Source: Fluviicola sp.
GTDB lineage: Bacteria; Bacteroidota; Bacteroidia; Flavobacteriales_D; Crocinitomicaceae
NCBI GenBank assembly: GCA_020849495.1
Contig: JADLGD010000118.1
Span: forward strand, 1 to 48,197
Length of the DNA: 48,197 bases
Reading direction: 5' to 3'
Shown: piece by piece, positions 16,478 through 24,640 of the stretch
Layout: each line of letters opens with the position of its first letter
How positions within the stretch are numbered: position 1 is the first letter of the stretch
Made by a program: the position numbers and the translations under genes
Notes under the pieces: generated by a model
Seen by the model: the letters and a program-made list of their open reading frames with translations, nothing else
Told to the model about the DNA's origin: nothing
The model's database searches: none

Positions 16478-16580
16478 CCCGCGAAGACACAAATGTTTAA
16501 AGCGCCTACCGGTCGCTTTTTTTTATTGTAACTAGTGAAATGGCGTCAGGTATGCGCCTTCAAATTCGCGTCTTAGTGGG
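16478..16580. repeat. MITE-like inverted-repeat element R2
   Basis: Arms of about 39 bp (16478-16516 and 16542-16580) are imperfect inverted copies, with roughly three quarters of positions matching by hand alignment, around a 25-base T-rich loop. Shared features with R1 and R3 are GCGCCTACC, GGCGTC.GGTA.GCGCC and TTCAAATTCGCGT.TTAGTGG. Confidence 0.75.
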
Positions 16581-16590
16581 AAATGATATA

Positions 16591-16716
16591 CCACGAAGTC
16601 ACAAATGTTTAAAGTGCCTACCCCAAATCGTTCCTCTCGGGACAGGCGGTCGCTTTTAATTATTGTAACTAGTGAAATGGCGTCAGGTATGCGCCTTCAA
16701 ATTCGCGTATTAGTGG
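16591..16716. repeat. MITE-like inverted-repeat element R3
   Basis: It is a near-copy of R2 placed 10 bp downstream: CACAAATGTTTAAAG at the left and ATTGTAACTAGTGAAATGG with the same right arm. The left arm carries an extra stretch of about 25 bases (around 16622-16645) containing TCTCGGGACAGG between CCTACC and CGGTCGC, absent from R2. Confidence 0.75.
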
Positions 16717-16760
16717 TAAAGCAATCGAGGAAATGCTATTTTTGATTAAAGTTGTTAGAA

Positions 16761-17348
16761 ATGAATTGTTTTGTTTTAGAAAGAAAGCTTGGGTTCAATT
16801 TTATATTGACTGTATTGATGTTTTTCAAAGCATCTCCTTTATTCTCACAAGATTCAATTCAAGTAAAAAATGCTCAAGAATTTAATCGTTTTATCCAATA
16901 CTCCTTTTTCTTTGAGAATGAAGTTTTAACCCCTACAATTCAACGTAAAGCAAAAAGATTATCAAAACAATATGATTTCACAGATAAAAAATATAAAAGT
17001 CGATATGTCTTTGATTTTAATATTTATCTAGATTCCAATGGATATGTCAAAGAATGCCATCAGAATACTGATTTTCATGATATGAAACTTGATGACTTTC
17101 AACTTAAAATAGTCGATTTGATAAATAATTCCAATTTGAAATTTAAAAACGGGGTTGTTACTCAAGACACTGCATATTATTTGAACTATCTTAGATTTAC
17201 TTTTGAAATGTTTTGTGACTCAAAAGAACTTATTTTTAACGGTCACAAAAAAAAGCTGAAAAGCCATAAAAAATCAGTTGTTTATTACAAGGAAAATGCT
17301 CAAATCATATCATTCAATGACTTCGTAAATTTCCAATCAAATGAATAA
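16761..17348 (+). CDS. Secreted protein of unknown function
   Basis: I start this gene at the ATG at 16761 (195 residues); a TTG nine bases upstream is possible. The hydrophobic N-terminus GFNFILTVLMFF ends in a likely cleavage before Gln (PLFS|QDS). The mature part is basic and charged, rich in Lys, Asn, Phe and Tyr. A segment near residues 72-108 (FDFNIYLDSNGYVKECHQNTDF) loosely resembles small TonB-C-like or DUF envelope domains, but I do not recognise a family. It overlaps the next small lipoprotein gene by 8 bp (ATGAATAA), so the two should be co-expressed. Base composition is more A/T-rich than that of surrounding genes, and mobile-like repeats lie just upstream. Confidence 0.65.
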   Translation: MNCFVLERKLGFNFILTVLMFFKASPLFSQDSIQVKNAQEFNRFIQYSFFFENEVLTPTIQRKAKRLSKQYDFTDKKYKSRYVFDFNIYLDSNGYVKECHQNTDFHDMKLDDFQLKIVDLINNSNLKFKNGVVTQDTAYYLNYLRFTFEMFCDSKELIFNGHKKKLKSHKKSVVYYKENAQIISFNDFVNFQSNE

Positions 17349-17568
17349 AGTAAATGTTGTCTTTGTTGTTCTGTTCTTAATCTTTAATGCTTGTACAATG
17401 TCTTCAACTAAAAAAGCAAGTAAGTCGAAAGTGAACAGATCAATGCCTTTGCTACCAATAGAAGAATCGAATGAGAAAAGTTTTAAAGACAGTTCCAAAC
17501 TGCGCCTTGGTGGTGTAGGAAAATCTATAGAGGCCTATTCTGATAAAGTGTTTGTGAAAAGAGATTAA
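17341..17568 (+). CDS. Small lipoprotein of unknown function
   Basis: This 75-residue protein has a lipoprotein signal peptide with lipobox FNAC (Cys18), followed by a short basic-to-acidic mature segment of about 57 residues with no recognisable domain. Its ATG lies inside the last codons of the upstream secreted-protein gene (8-bp overlap), which supports it as real and translationally coupled. No terminator is evident before the convergent TPR gene about 140 bp away. Confidence 0.6.
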   Translation: MNKVNVVFVVLFLIFNACTMSSTKKASKSKVNRSMPLLPIEESNEKSFKDSSKLRLGGVGKSIEAYSDKVFVKRD

Positions 17569-17709
17569 GCTTTATTAGAATTCGTTTCAACTTCCCAATA
17601 CAGTAAGTGAAGTATTTATATACAAATGGATTTAGTACTTATTAAACTGTAAGAAATGAATTTGGCAGCAAATACAGTCTTTAAAAATGATTTGATTATG
17701 TTTCATTGA

Positions 17710-18822
17710 TTAATTACAATACTGTTTAATCAATTCAGAAGCTTCTCCAATTCCTAATTCCCTAGCTTTTTTCCAATCTAAACAAGCTCCTTTATAGTTT
17801 TGTATACGGTAATTAGTTAAACCCCTATTGTAATAAGCAAGACTATAATTAGGATTCAACTCAATCGCTTTGTTGAAATCTGCAATGGCACCTTTGTTGT
17901 CTTGTAGAATAAATTTTGAATTACCTCTATTGAAATAGGCGTCACTATCATTAGGATTTAATTCAATAGCTTTATTGAAATCTACAATGGCTCCTTTATC
18001 GTCTTTTAATTTAGTTTTAGAACTACCTCTATTGTTATAAGCAATGATGTTATTGGGGTCTAACTCGATAGCTTTGTTGTAATCTATAATGGCTCCTTTG
18101 AAATCTTGTAATGTATATTTGGTATTGCCTCTATTGATATAAACATCACTAAAATTAGGATTTAATTCAATAGCTTTATTGAAATCTGCAATAGCTCCTT
18201 TGTAATCTTGTAATGAATTTTTAGAACTACCTCTGTTATAATAGGCATCACCAAAATTAGGATTTAACTCAATAGCTTTGTTGAAATCTGCAATTGCTCC
18301 TTTATCGTCTTTTAATTTAGATTTAGTGTTACCTCTACTGGAATAAGCTTCAATATAATTTGGATTTAATTCAATTGCTTTAGTGAAATCTGCTAAGGCA
18401 TCTCTGTAGTTTTGTAATGCATATTTTGTAAACCCCCTATTGTAATACGCAACACTATTATTAGGATTTATCTCAATAGCTTTATTGTAATCTGCAATGG
18501 CTCCTTTTTCGTCTTGTAATTTAAATTTGGAAAGACCTCTATTTGTATATGCATCACTGTAATTAGGATTCAATTCAATAGCTTTATCATAATCTAATAT
18601 AGCTGCGTTATAATTTTGTAAATTATATTTAGAAATACCTCTATTGTAATACGCGAGACTAAAATTAGAATCCACCTCAATTGCTTTACTGTAATCTACA
18701 ATTGATCCATTGTAGTCTTTGATATAAATTTTTGAATTACCTCTGCTTATATATTCTTCAGCAGTCTGACCAAAAGTAAATGAGGTAACAAATATTAAAT
18801 ACAGTAAAAATATTTTTTCCAT
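17710..18822 (-). CDS. Exported tetratricopeptide-repeat protein (about ten TPRs)
   Basis: This 370-residue protein has a signal peptide ending FTFG before Gln20 and then almost nothing but 34-residue TPR units. Ten units can be counted from the recurring A-Y-x-N-R-G start and the GAI-x-D-x-NKAIELNPN core, and the last is divergent (GACLDWKKARELG). At DNA level this is a 102-bp tandem repeat array with high similarity between units, so copy number may vary between strains. TPR proteins scaffold protein complexes; the partner is unknown. It is probably periplasmic. The gene is downstream of mnmE but has its own -7-like box in the 42-bp gap. Confidence 0.85.
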   Translation of the reverse strand: MEKIFLLYLIFVTSFTFGQTAEEYISRGNSKIYIKDYNGSIVDYSKAIEVDSNFSLAYYNRGISKYNLQNYNAAILDYDKAIELNPNYSDAYTNRGLSKFKLQDEKGAIADYNKAIEINPNNSVAYYNRGFTKYALQNYRDALADFTKAIELNPNYIEAYSSRGNTKSKLKDDKGAIADFNKAIELNPNFGDAYYNRGSSKNSLQDYKGAIADFNKAIELNPNFSDVYINRGNTKYTLQDFKGAIIDYNKAIELDPNNIIAYNNRGSSKTKLKDDKGAIVDFNKAIELNPNDSDAYFNRGNSKFILQDNKGAIADFNKAIELNPNYSLAYYNRGLTNYRIQNYKGACLDWKKARELGIGEASELIKQYCN

Positions 18823-18841
18823 TTTGTTTCAAAATAGTTAA

Positions 18842-18849
18842 CAAACATA
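18842..18849 (-). promoter_or_regulatory. Candidate -7 promoter element for the TPR gene
   Basis: The reverse complement reads TATGTTTG, a full match to TAnnTTTG, ending 20 bp before the TPR gene start. The nearest TTG upstream is at a spacing of about 23 bases, longer than ideal. Confidence 0.5.
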
Positions 18850-18864
18850 CAAAAGAAAAACAAC

Positions 18865-20271
18865 TTACTTCCCAATACAAAATTTGCTAAAAATATTTCC
18901 CAACAAATCTTCTGTACTGATATCGCCAGTGATGCTGCCCAAATCAAAGAGTGCTTGGCGGATGTCCATCGCTACAAAATCGCCGGTGATGCCTGTTTCA
19001 AGTCCGTTTTTGGCTGCTGACAAACTGTTTTGAGCACGTTCCAAGGCTTCCAAATGGCGGGCATTGGAAACGATAGTGTCTGTTTGCGTATTGAAATCAT
19101 TGAGGACTTGTGCGCTCAACCAGGTTTTCAAAGTATCTAATCCTTCTCCTGTTTTGGCAGAAAGTGGAATGAAATTTACTGTTGTTTCTCCAGTGAATGC
19201 TGCGTTTTTATCCAAGCGCAAATCGGCTTTGTTGCCAATCACGACAATTCGTTTTTCAGGGTATTGAGCTGTTAATGTTGTTGCCCATTCCAAGGCTTCT
19301 TTTGGGTCCATGGATGCGTGTTGCTCTGCCGCAGATTCCATTTCACTGAAATCACTCATCACCATTACCAATTTTGCTTGTTGGATTTTTTGATGCGAAC
19401 GTTCGATCCCAATCGCTTCGATGGTGTCGGCTCCTTCGCGGATACCAGCGGTATCAATCAAGCGAAACAAAATGCCGTCGATGTTCAAGGTTTCTTCAAT
19501 CACATCGCGCGTGGTTCCAGCAATGTTGCTCACGATAGCGCGTTCTTCGCCCAATAACTGATTCAACAAGGTGCTTTTTCCAGTGTTGGGTGCTCCAACG
19601 ATGGCAACAGGCACACCGTTTTTGAGTACGTTCCCCAATTCGAAGGAACGGATCAGTTTGGCAATGTAGGCCAAGACTTCATCTACCAAAGCTCGTAATT
19701 GTGTACGATCTGCAAATTCCACGTCTTCTTCTGCAAAATCGAGTTCCAATTCTACCATGGAAGCAAAGTGGATGAGTTTTTCACGTAAATCGCGCAATTC
19801 ATTGGAGAAATTACCACGCATTTGGTTCATCGCCACTTCGTGTGCCTTGCTGCTTTCCGATGCTATCAAATCCGCCACAGCTTCTGCTTGCGACAAATCC
19901 ATTTTACCGTTCATGAAAGCACGCATAGTGAATTCACCCGGAGCCGCCATTCGACAACCCACTTCCAACAAGCGTTTCAAGATCATTTGTTGGATGTACA
20001 CCGAACCGTGACAAGCAATTTCGACGGTGTTTTCACCCGTGAAACTTTTGCCTTCATGGAAAATGGTCATCACCACTTCATCCAAAATGCTGTTGTCTTC
20101 CTTGCGGATTCGTGCAAAATGGGCACTGTGTGAAGGAGCGGAAGTTAAATCTTTCCCACAAATATTGGAAGCAATCGACAATGCATCTGCTCCTGATAAT
20201 CGAATCAGTGCAATGGCGCCCATTCCTGGCGCAGTGGATAAAGCACAAATAGTGTGTGGGACGTAAGACAT
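18865..20271 (-). CDS. mnmE: tRNA uridine-5-carboxymethylaminomethyl modification GTPase MnmE
   Basis: MnmE acts with MnmG to modify the wobble uridine (U34) of certain tRNAs in the cytosol. The 468-residue protein starts MSYVPHTICALSTAPG, the conserved N-terminal formyl-folate-binding region; a further in-frame ATG at 20301 would add ten unconserved residues. The GTPase domain has G1 GAPNTGKS (226-233), G2/G3 GTTRD and DTAGIRE, and G4 NKAD, and the protein ends in the invariant FCIGK carrying the catalytic Cys. Length is close to that of other MnmE proteins. The short beta-barrel-like gene is 37 bp upstream on the same strand. Confidence 0.97.
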   Translation of the reverse strand: MSYVPHTICALSTAPGMGAIALIRLSGADALSIASNICGKDLTSAPSHSAHFARIRKEDNSILDEVVMTIFHEGKSFTGENTVEIACHGSVYIQQMILKRLLEVGCRMAAPGEFTMRAFMNGKMDLSQAEAVADLIASESSKAHEVAMNQMRGNFSNELRDLREKLIHFASMVELELDFAEEDVEFADRTQLRALVDEVLAYIAKLIRSFELGNVLKNGVPVAIVGAPNTGKSTLLNQLLGEERAIVSNIAGTTRDVIEETLNIDGILFRLIDTAGIREGADTIEAIGIERSHQKIQQAKLVMVMSDFSEMESAAEQHASMDPKEALEWATTLTAQYPEKRIVVIGNKADLRLDKNAAFTGETTVNFIPLSAKTGEGLDTLKTWLSAQVLNDFNTQTDTIVSNARHLEALERAQNSLSAAKNGLETGITGDFVAMDIRQALFDLGSITGDISTEDLLGNIFSKFCIGK

Positions 20272-20307
20272 GGTACAAAAATACAAAATCTCCCGACCCA
20301 CAACCGC

Positions 20308-20817
20308 TTAAAACGTCAGTTTCAAACCAATTGATTTGTCGACAGCCGCATTGAATCCACCTGCTTGATTGAATTGAAAGTACGGTTTAAGATCCAAACT
20401 GACAGCTACAGGAATTGCGGTGAACTTGTATTCCAAACCGATAATGGCATCCGCGCCATAAGCTGTGCCGCCTTCTTTGTACACAAGCGTACGAGAATCT
20501 ACTTCCGTGTAGTTGTCATAACCTGATTTTGCATACACATGTGCACCAGCGCCATAATACATTTGAAATTCTTTGATTCCAAATAGCGGTAAATGTTGTT
20601 CGAACAACAAGGTTCCAGCAACACCACCATTGGCATAACCGATGATTGCTTCCAAAGCACCGTGTTGAGAAAGAAAAATTTTGCCAGTGAGACCACAAGT
20701 GGCACTTTCAGAACCAGCGCGAACGCCTACAGCACCTCTGTAAAAAGGCTTGTATTGACTGAAACTGAAATTTGCTAACGCTACAGTTGCTAGCAAAAGG
20801 AGAACGGATCGTTTCAT
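20308..20817 (-). CDS. Small outer-membrane beta-barrel-like protein
   Basis: This 169-residue exported protein has a signal peptide ending FSFS before Gln21. The mature part alternates hydrophobic and polar residues with many Gly, Tyr and Phe (for example GVRAGSES, YYGAGAHVY, GADAIIGLEYKF, LKLTF at the end), the pattern of a small eight-stranded outer-membrane barrel. No specific family is recognised. It lies 37 bp upstream of mnmE and is likely to share a transcript with it; a functional link is not implied. Confidence 0.7.
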   Translation of the reverse strand: MKRSVLLLLATVALANFSFSQYKPFYRGAVGVRAGSESATCGLTGKIFLSQHGALEAIIGYANGGVAGTLLFEQHLPLFGIKEFQMYYGAGAHVYAKSGYDNYTEVDSRTLVYKEGGTAYGADAIIGLEYKFTAIPVAVSLDLKPYFQFNQAGGFNAAVDKSIGLKLTF

Positions 20818-20880
20818 AAGAAGAGGAAATAAGAGAGTAGCAGTATAACGGAGAATTGAAAATGGTTACATGTTTTCACA

Positions 20881-20911
20881 AAAAAAGGCTACCAGTCAAT
20901 AACTGATAGCC
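20881..20911 (-). terminator. Intrinsic terminator after the T9SS secreted protein gene
   Basis: GGCTACCAGT pairs with ACTGATAGCC (9 of 10 pairs) around a short loop, and the minus strand continues into a run of T. It lies directly downstream of the reverse gene ending at 20936. Confidence 0.85.
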
Positions 20912-20935
20912 TTCCTTTTAAAGTTTTCTATTGTT

Positions 20936-22366
20936 TTATTGCTTTACCACTCTCACTTGACTTTCGCCAGTAGAATGTTCAATCACTAAAGTGTAAACTC
21001 CTGCAGCAAAAGCATCCAATGAAATGGAACCGTTGTTGAATGCAACTTTCGTTTTTTGTCCCAAAGCATTTACTACAAACACTTGATCAATGGTAGAAGT
21101 TGACTCACTGCTGATTTGGATTGTTCCAGTTGTTGGGTTGGGCGAAACGGTGAAATTCACTTGGTTTGCTTCCTCAATTCCCGCACAATTCACCACATTT
21201 ACGGTGTAATTTGCCGTTCCATTACAACCGTTTTGATCTGTTCCGATTACTGTATAAGTAATGGTATCAGTTGGATTTGCTGAAGTAGCAGCCGTTGCAA
21301 TATTACTCAAAGCTGTTGATGGTGTCCAGATGTAACTGCTAGCTCCACTTGCTTGTAAAGCAATCGATGCTCCTAAACAAATGGTTCCTGAAACTGGATT
21401 TCCCAATACACTCACAGATGGCAAAGCATGCATGACTAAATTGGTTCCATTGTCGGCACCTATAGTTGCAGGATTGGATGAATTCACACGAATGCGATAA
21501 CCGTTTCCTGCTGGTGTTCCTCCAGGAATGGAACATAAAAGTGATTGTGCTCCTGTTCCAGTTGAATTCAACGTTCCAATAGTTGTTGGAGCAGCAAATG
21601 ATCCACTTGCATCGGATAATTGAGCTGTGTAAATGTTTCCAACATTCATCGTTCCAGTAACGGTAAATGGAACAGTTAAATTGATGACATCGTTGTAGCA
21701 CCAGTTTTGTGTGGTGATAGCATTTGTACTTACTGAAGCAGTGCTTCCTGTTGAACCTTCAATTGTTAATTCATCAATTGAAAAAGCTGGATCGTTTCCA
21801 GTAGTTCCTGTATTTTGCCATTTAAAGCGGAATTTTAGTTGAGAAATATTACTCCAAGCGGGCATTGTTACTGTTTCTTGCGTCCATACCGATACATTTT
21901 GATAATTGGTTCCAGTTGAAGTCCAAGTTAATCCATTATCTGTAGAATATTCAACGGTACCATAAGCAGTTCCAGTAGAACCAGCACACACATACCAAAA
22001 AGAAAGGGTCACTGTATTGTATCCTGATGTGTTTACAGAAGAAGCCATTGTTACAGTTTGATTACTGGACGAACCGGTATCGAAATTTGAGTTACAAACT
22101 GTTAAAAAACTGCAGACATCCGTATTGTGAATGTGCATATAGGTCGAATTCACTCCACCAGTGAAACTAGCAGGTTGGTCTGGTGTATTGTTTATAAGTC
22201 CAGAAAAACCAAGATATTCTGCATTCAAGATCCATTGATTGTTGCCGGAGCCACCGTTCAATGTCCAGTTTCCACTTCCGCTTTCAAAGTTTTCTGATAA
22301 TAGTGTTGTTTGTCCAAATGATAGGGCGGATAGTCCTAACATTCCAGTAAGTAGCATGTGTTTCAT
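20936..22366 (-). CDS. Secreted adhesin-like protein with jellyroll domain, Ig-like region and T9SS type A sorting domain
   Basis: This 476-residue protein has a signal peptide ending LSFG before Gln19. Residues about 25-210 form a beta-rich module with NFESGSGNWT near the start and FKWQNTGTTGNDPAFSIDEL near its end, resembling MAM or concanavalin-like jellyroll domains of Bacteroidota surface proteins. The middle is Ser/Thr/Asn-rich with a PKD/Ig-like segment (CLGASIALQASGASSYIWTP), and the last 75 residues are a T9SS sorting domain (NFTVSPNPTTGTIQIS). No catalytic motif is visible. It is probably a surface-attached or released binding protein, transcribed alone between two terminator-bounded units. 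Confidence 0.85.
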   Translation of the reverse strand: MKHMLLTGMLGLSALSFGQTTLLSENFESGSGNWTLNGGSGNNQWILNAEYLGFSGLINNTPDQPASFTGGVNSTYMHIHNTDVCSFLTVCNSNFDTGSSSNQTVTMASSVNTSGYNTVTLSFWYVCAGSTGTAYGTVEYSTDNGLTWTSTGTNYQNVSVWTQETVTMPAWSNISQLKFRFKWQNTGTTGNDPAFSIDELTIEGSTGSTASVSTNAITTQNWCYNDVINLTVPFTVTGTMNVGNIYTAQLSDASGSFAAPTTIGTLNSTGTGAQSLLCSIPGGTPAGNGYRIRVNSSNPATIGADNGTNLVMHALPSVSVLGNPVSGTICLGASIALQASGASSYIWTPSTALSNIATAATSANPTDTITYTVIGTDQNGCNGTANYTVNVVNCAGIEEANQVNFTVSPNPTTGTIQISSESTSTIDQVFVVNALGQKTKVAFNNGSISLDAFAAGVYTLVIEHSTGESQVRVVKQ

Positions 22367-22413
22367 AGTAGCAATTTATAATTTGCCACACAAGTTACAC
22401 TTTTTTTTCTTGC

Positions 22414-23208
22414 TTACAAATCCTTGCGTCTCAATCTGCTATAGGCCAAAAGATAGAAAATCAGCATTGCAATTCCTGCTACGGCCATGATCTGCCATGT
22501 TTCTAAGATGATCAACGATTCACCTTTATCCTCTTCCATTTTTTTCACCAATCCATCGAAGAAAGGAAGTGGAGTCAATTTAGCAATGTTGTTCATCGGC
22601 ATGTAGGTATAGATCCATTGTGGAAGGAAAAAACCAATAATGAATTCGATGAATTGAATACCCATGTAGATCAAAATTGATAAAGCAGGACGTTTGATTA
22701 AAATGGAAATGAAAAAAGCCAATCCAAAATAACACAAGGTTTGCAAGAAAAAGAGGAAGACATAATGGATGTTGGAATACAAATCAATGGATTCACTTTG
22801 TGAAGCACCAAAAAAGAAACCTGTAAGGAATACAACCAGGGTCACAAACACCGCTAAAAACAACAAGACCAAGAATTTTGCAGCAATCACTTTCCCTTTT
22901 GTCAAACCATCAATGATGTGTTGGCGCATGGTGCGATTGGTAAATTCATTCGTTGTAATGATGACCACGACAATGCAGTATAAAAAAGTAAACCAACTCG
23001 CTGAATACGTCACAAAACGCCAAACGGTTGGAAACGACCACAAGGTTTTGGTGTTAGGGAAAAGTGGAATGGCTTTGTTTAACTGACCAAACCACAAGTT
23101 CATGGCAAACATCCAAGCAGGCACCATAACAATGTAAATCAAGGTGATGATGTGCAATGCGGATAACTTTTTCAGTTTGATCCACTCGATTGAAAGTAAC
23201 TGTTTCAT
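22414..23208 (-). CDS. ABC-2 type transporter permease
   Basis: This 264-residue integral membrane protein has about six hydrophobic segments, at roughly residues 18-38, 68-88, 109-131, 145-168, 175-197 and 233-255. Its layout and short loops match ABC-2 permeases paired with multidrug/bacteriocin-type ATPases. Its ATG overlaps the stop of the upstream ATPase gene by 4 bp (ATGA), so the two encode one transporter. Substrate is unknown; export or membrane remodelling is the usual role. Confidence 0.88.
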   Translation of the reverse strand: MKQLLSIEWIKLKKLSALHIITLIYIVMVPAWMFAMNLWFGQLNKAIPLFPNTKTLWSFPTVWRFVTYSASWFTFLYCIVVVIITTNEFTNRTMRQHIIDGLTKGKVIAAKFLVLLFLAVFVTLVVFLTGFFFGASQSESIDLYSNIHYVFLFFLQTLCYFGLAFFISILIKRPALSILIYMGIQFIEFIIGFFLPQWIYTYMPMNNIAKLTPLPFFDGLVKKMEEDKGESLIILETWQIMAVAGIAMLIFYLLAYSRLRRKDL

Positions 23209-24095
23209 GCCTCTATAATTTCTAAAAATGCTTGTTCTAATCGTTGTTTGCGAACGTATAATTCATCGCAATAAATGCCTTTTTGTGCTAGGAATTCGTT
23301 GATTTCTTTACTGCTCATCGAACTAGTAAATTCTAAATCTTCCAAGTTTTCATTGATGACTTTCAAGATGTGCGGTTGCAGAACCGATTTGATTGTTTCC
23401 AAGTCTTTGCTGCGAATGATGATGTGTTCGTTGAAGTCGATGATGGATTTCAAAGGTCCTTGTCTCAATATCACACCATGGCGCATGATGGATACATCTG
23501 TACAGATTTTTTCCATTTCATCCAAAATATGAGAAGCGATGATAACCGTTCTTCCTTCGTTTGCAATGCGTTTGATGAGGTTGCGGATATCGGCAATTCC
23601 GAGTGGATCCAAACCGTTAGTAGGTTCATCCAATACCAATACTTCAGGATTCGAGAGTAACGCCCCAGCAATGGCCAAACGTTGTTTCATCCCCAAGGAA
23701 TAGGTTCTGAATTTTGATTTTGCTCTGGAAATTAAATCCACTTGTTCCAATGCAGACAAGATAGCTTCTTTTTCATTTTCAACGCCTTTGATACGCGCAA
23801 CAATTTTCAGGTTGTCGATGGCATTGAGGTAGGGGTAGAAGTTGGGAGTTTCCAACAAAGCTCCAATGCGCAAGCGATTTTCATCTGCATCACCTTTTCC
23901 GAACCACGAAAAAGAACCTTCACTGGCTTTTAAAATTCCCAGTATAATTGCTAATGTGGTGGTTTTTCCACTTCCATTCGGTCCCAGAATACCGTAGATC
24001 TGTCCTTTCTGAACTTCAATAGAAATGCCTTTTACAGCTTTAATTTCTTTGTAGTTCTTCTGTAAATTGTTGATCTGAAGAATCACGTTGCTCAT
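23205..24095 (-). CDS. ABC transporter ATP-binding protein
   Basis: This 296-residue ATPase has Walker A GPNGSGKTTT (residues 39-48), the signature YSLGMKQRLAIAGALL, Walker B VLVLDEPTNGLDP and the H-loop ASHIL. A C-terminal extension of about 80 residues after the nucleotide-binding domain is usual for CcmA/DrrA-type exporters. It energises the permease encoded immediately downstream with a 4-bp overlap. A TACTTTCG box about 15 bp upstream of the ATG is a weak -7 candidate. Nothing in the neighbourhood identifies the substrate. Confidence 0.93.
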   Translation of the reverse strand: MSNVILQINNLQKNYKEIKAVKGISIEVQKGQIYGILGPNGSGKTTTLAIILGILKASEGSFSWFGKGDADENRLRIGALLETPNFYPYLNAIDNLKIVARIKGVENEKEAILSALEQVDLISRAKSKFRTYSLGMKQRLAIAGALLSNPEVLVLDEPTNGLDPLGIADIRNLIKRIANEGRTVIIASHILDEMEKICTDVSIMRHGVILRQGPLKSIIDFNEHIIIRSKDLETIKSVLQPHILKVINENLEDLEFTSSMSSKEINEFLAQKGIYCDELYVRKQRLEQAFLEIIEA

Positions 24096-24204
24096 AACTT
24101 CCCTTTGAAGCGAAAGTAGGTGCTTTTAGGATACAAGGACCTGTTTTTTTATAAAAGGCAAGTTTTTCAGGATTGTGGAAGAAAAGAAAGGCTTAGTGGT
24201 TGAC

Positions 24205-24618
24205 CTATCTTTTCGATTTCATTGCTTTCACTTTTTTAATAGCAGGATCTTCCAAAAATTGTTGATAAGCGTCACTTTCACAAGGAAAAAGAGCAATCTT
24301 CCCTTCCGAATTACTGTGTACTCCAAAACCGTAACTTTTAGTTAGTGGAGATGCTCTAAAACAAGCTTGACCTTTCGAGAAAAAGGCTGTTTTTGCTGCT
24401 ACCAATTCGGAGGAAGAGAGTTCGTTTCTTTCAGCAAATACTTGGAATAACACATCATCTGAACTAAAAACATAAGGGTGCTTTGCAATGAGTTGGTATT
24501 GCAATTCAGCGATGGTTTTTTTGTCACTTTTGGATGGAGGAATCGTACCACTAGCCACTTTCGTATCTTCAGCTATTTCTATAAATGTGTTGAAGTAATT
24601 GGTTGAATGTGTTTTCAT
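24205..24618 (-). CDS. DUF6157 family protein
   Basis: This 137-residue cytosolic protein has the conserved pattern of the DUF6157 family: TNYFNTFIEIAEDTK at the start, SDDVLFQVFAER in the middle, FFSKGQACFRASPLTK, and a VKAMKSKR end. Function is unknown. It is the last gene of a close reverse run with two genes upstream (gaps of 22 and 14 bp), headed by an XRE-pentapeptide regulator, so it may be under that regulator's control. Confidence 0.82.
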   Translation of the reverse strand: MKTHSTNYFNTFIEIAEDTKVASGTIPPSKSDKKTIAELQYQLIAKHPYVFSSDDVLFQVFAERNELSSSELVAAKTAFFSKGQACFRASPLTKSYGFGVHSNSEGKIALFPCESDAYQQFLEDPAIKKVKAMKSKR

Positions 24619-24640
24619 AAGTATTAAAACCTTTTTTCAA

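Larger units (their letters stand above)
16402..16760. other. Intergenic region with two tandem MITE-like elements
   Basis: The 359-bp divergent gap is largely filled by R2 and R3. The composite 16471-16723 begins TGCTTT and ends AAAGCA, so the two units could be one duplicated element with outer inverted ends. No coding frame is visible. Confidence 0.65.

Noticed and set aside
16478..16716. CRISPR array from the two similar units R2 and R3
   Set aside because: The repeated parts are long (over 90 bp), imperfect and inverted within each unit. There are no short spacers of uniform length and no cas genes.
17710..18822. The 102-bp DNA repeats as a non-coding satellite
   Set aside because: The repeats are in frame throughout, encode TPR consensus residues, and follow a signal peptide. 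They are coding repeats.
20271..20301. MnmE start at the upstream ATG (20301)
   Set aside because: The extra ten residues are not conserved. MSYVPHTICALSTAPG at 20271 matches the family start and places the P-loop at residues 226-233 as expected.
22414..24095. The ABC pair as part of the pigment or T9SS machinery
   Set aside because: It is more than 13 kb from the pigment genes, has no operon link, and is a generic ABC-2 exporter. No T9SS component genes are in the window.
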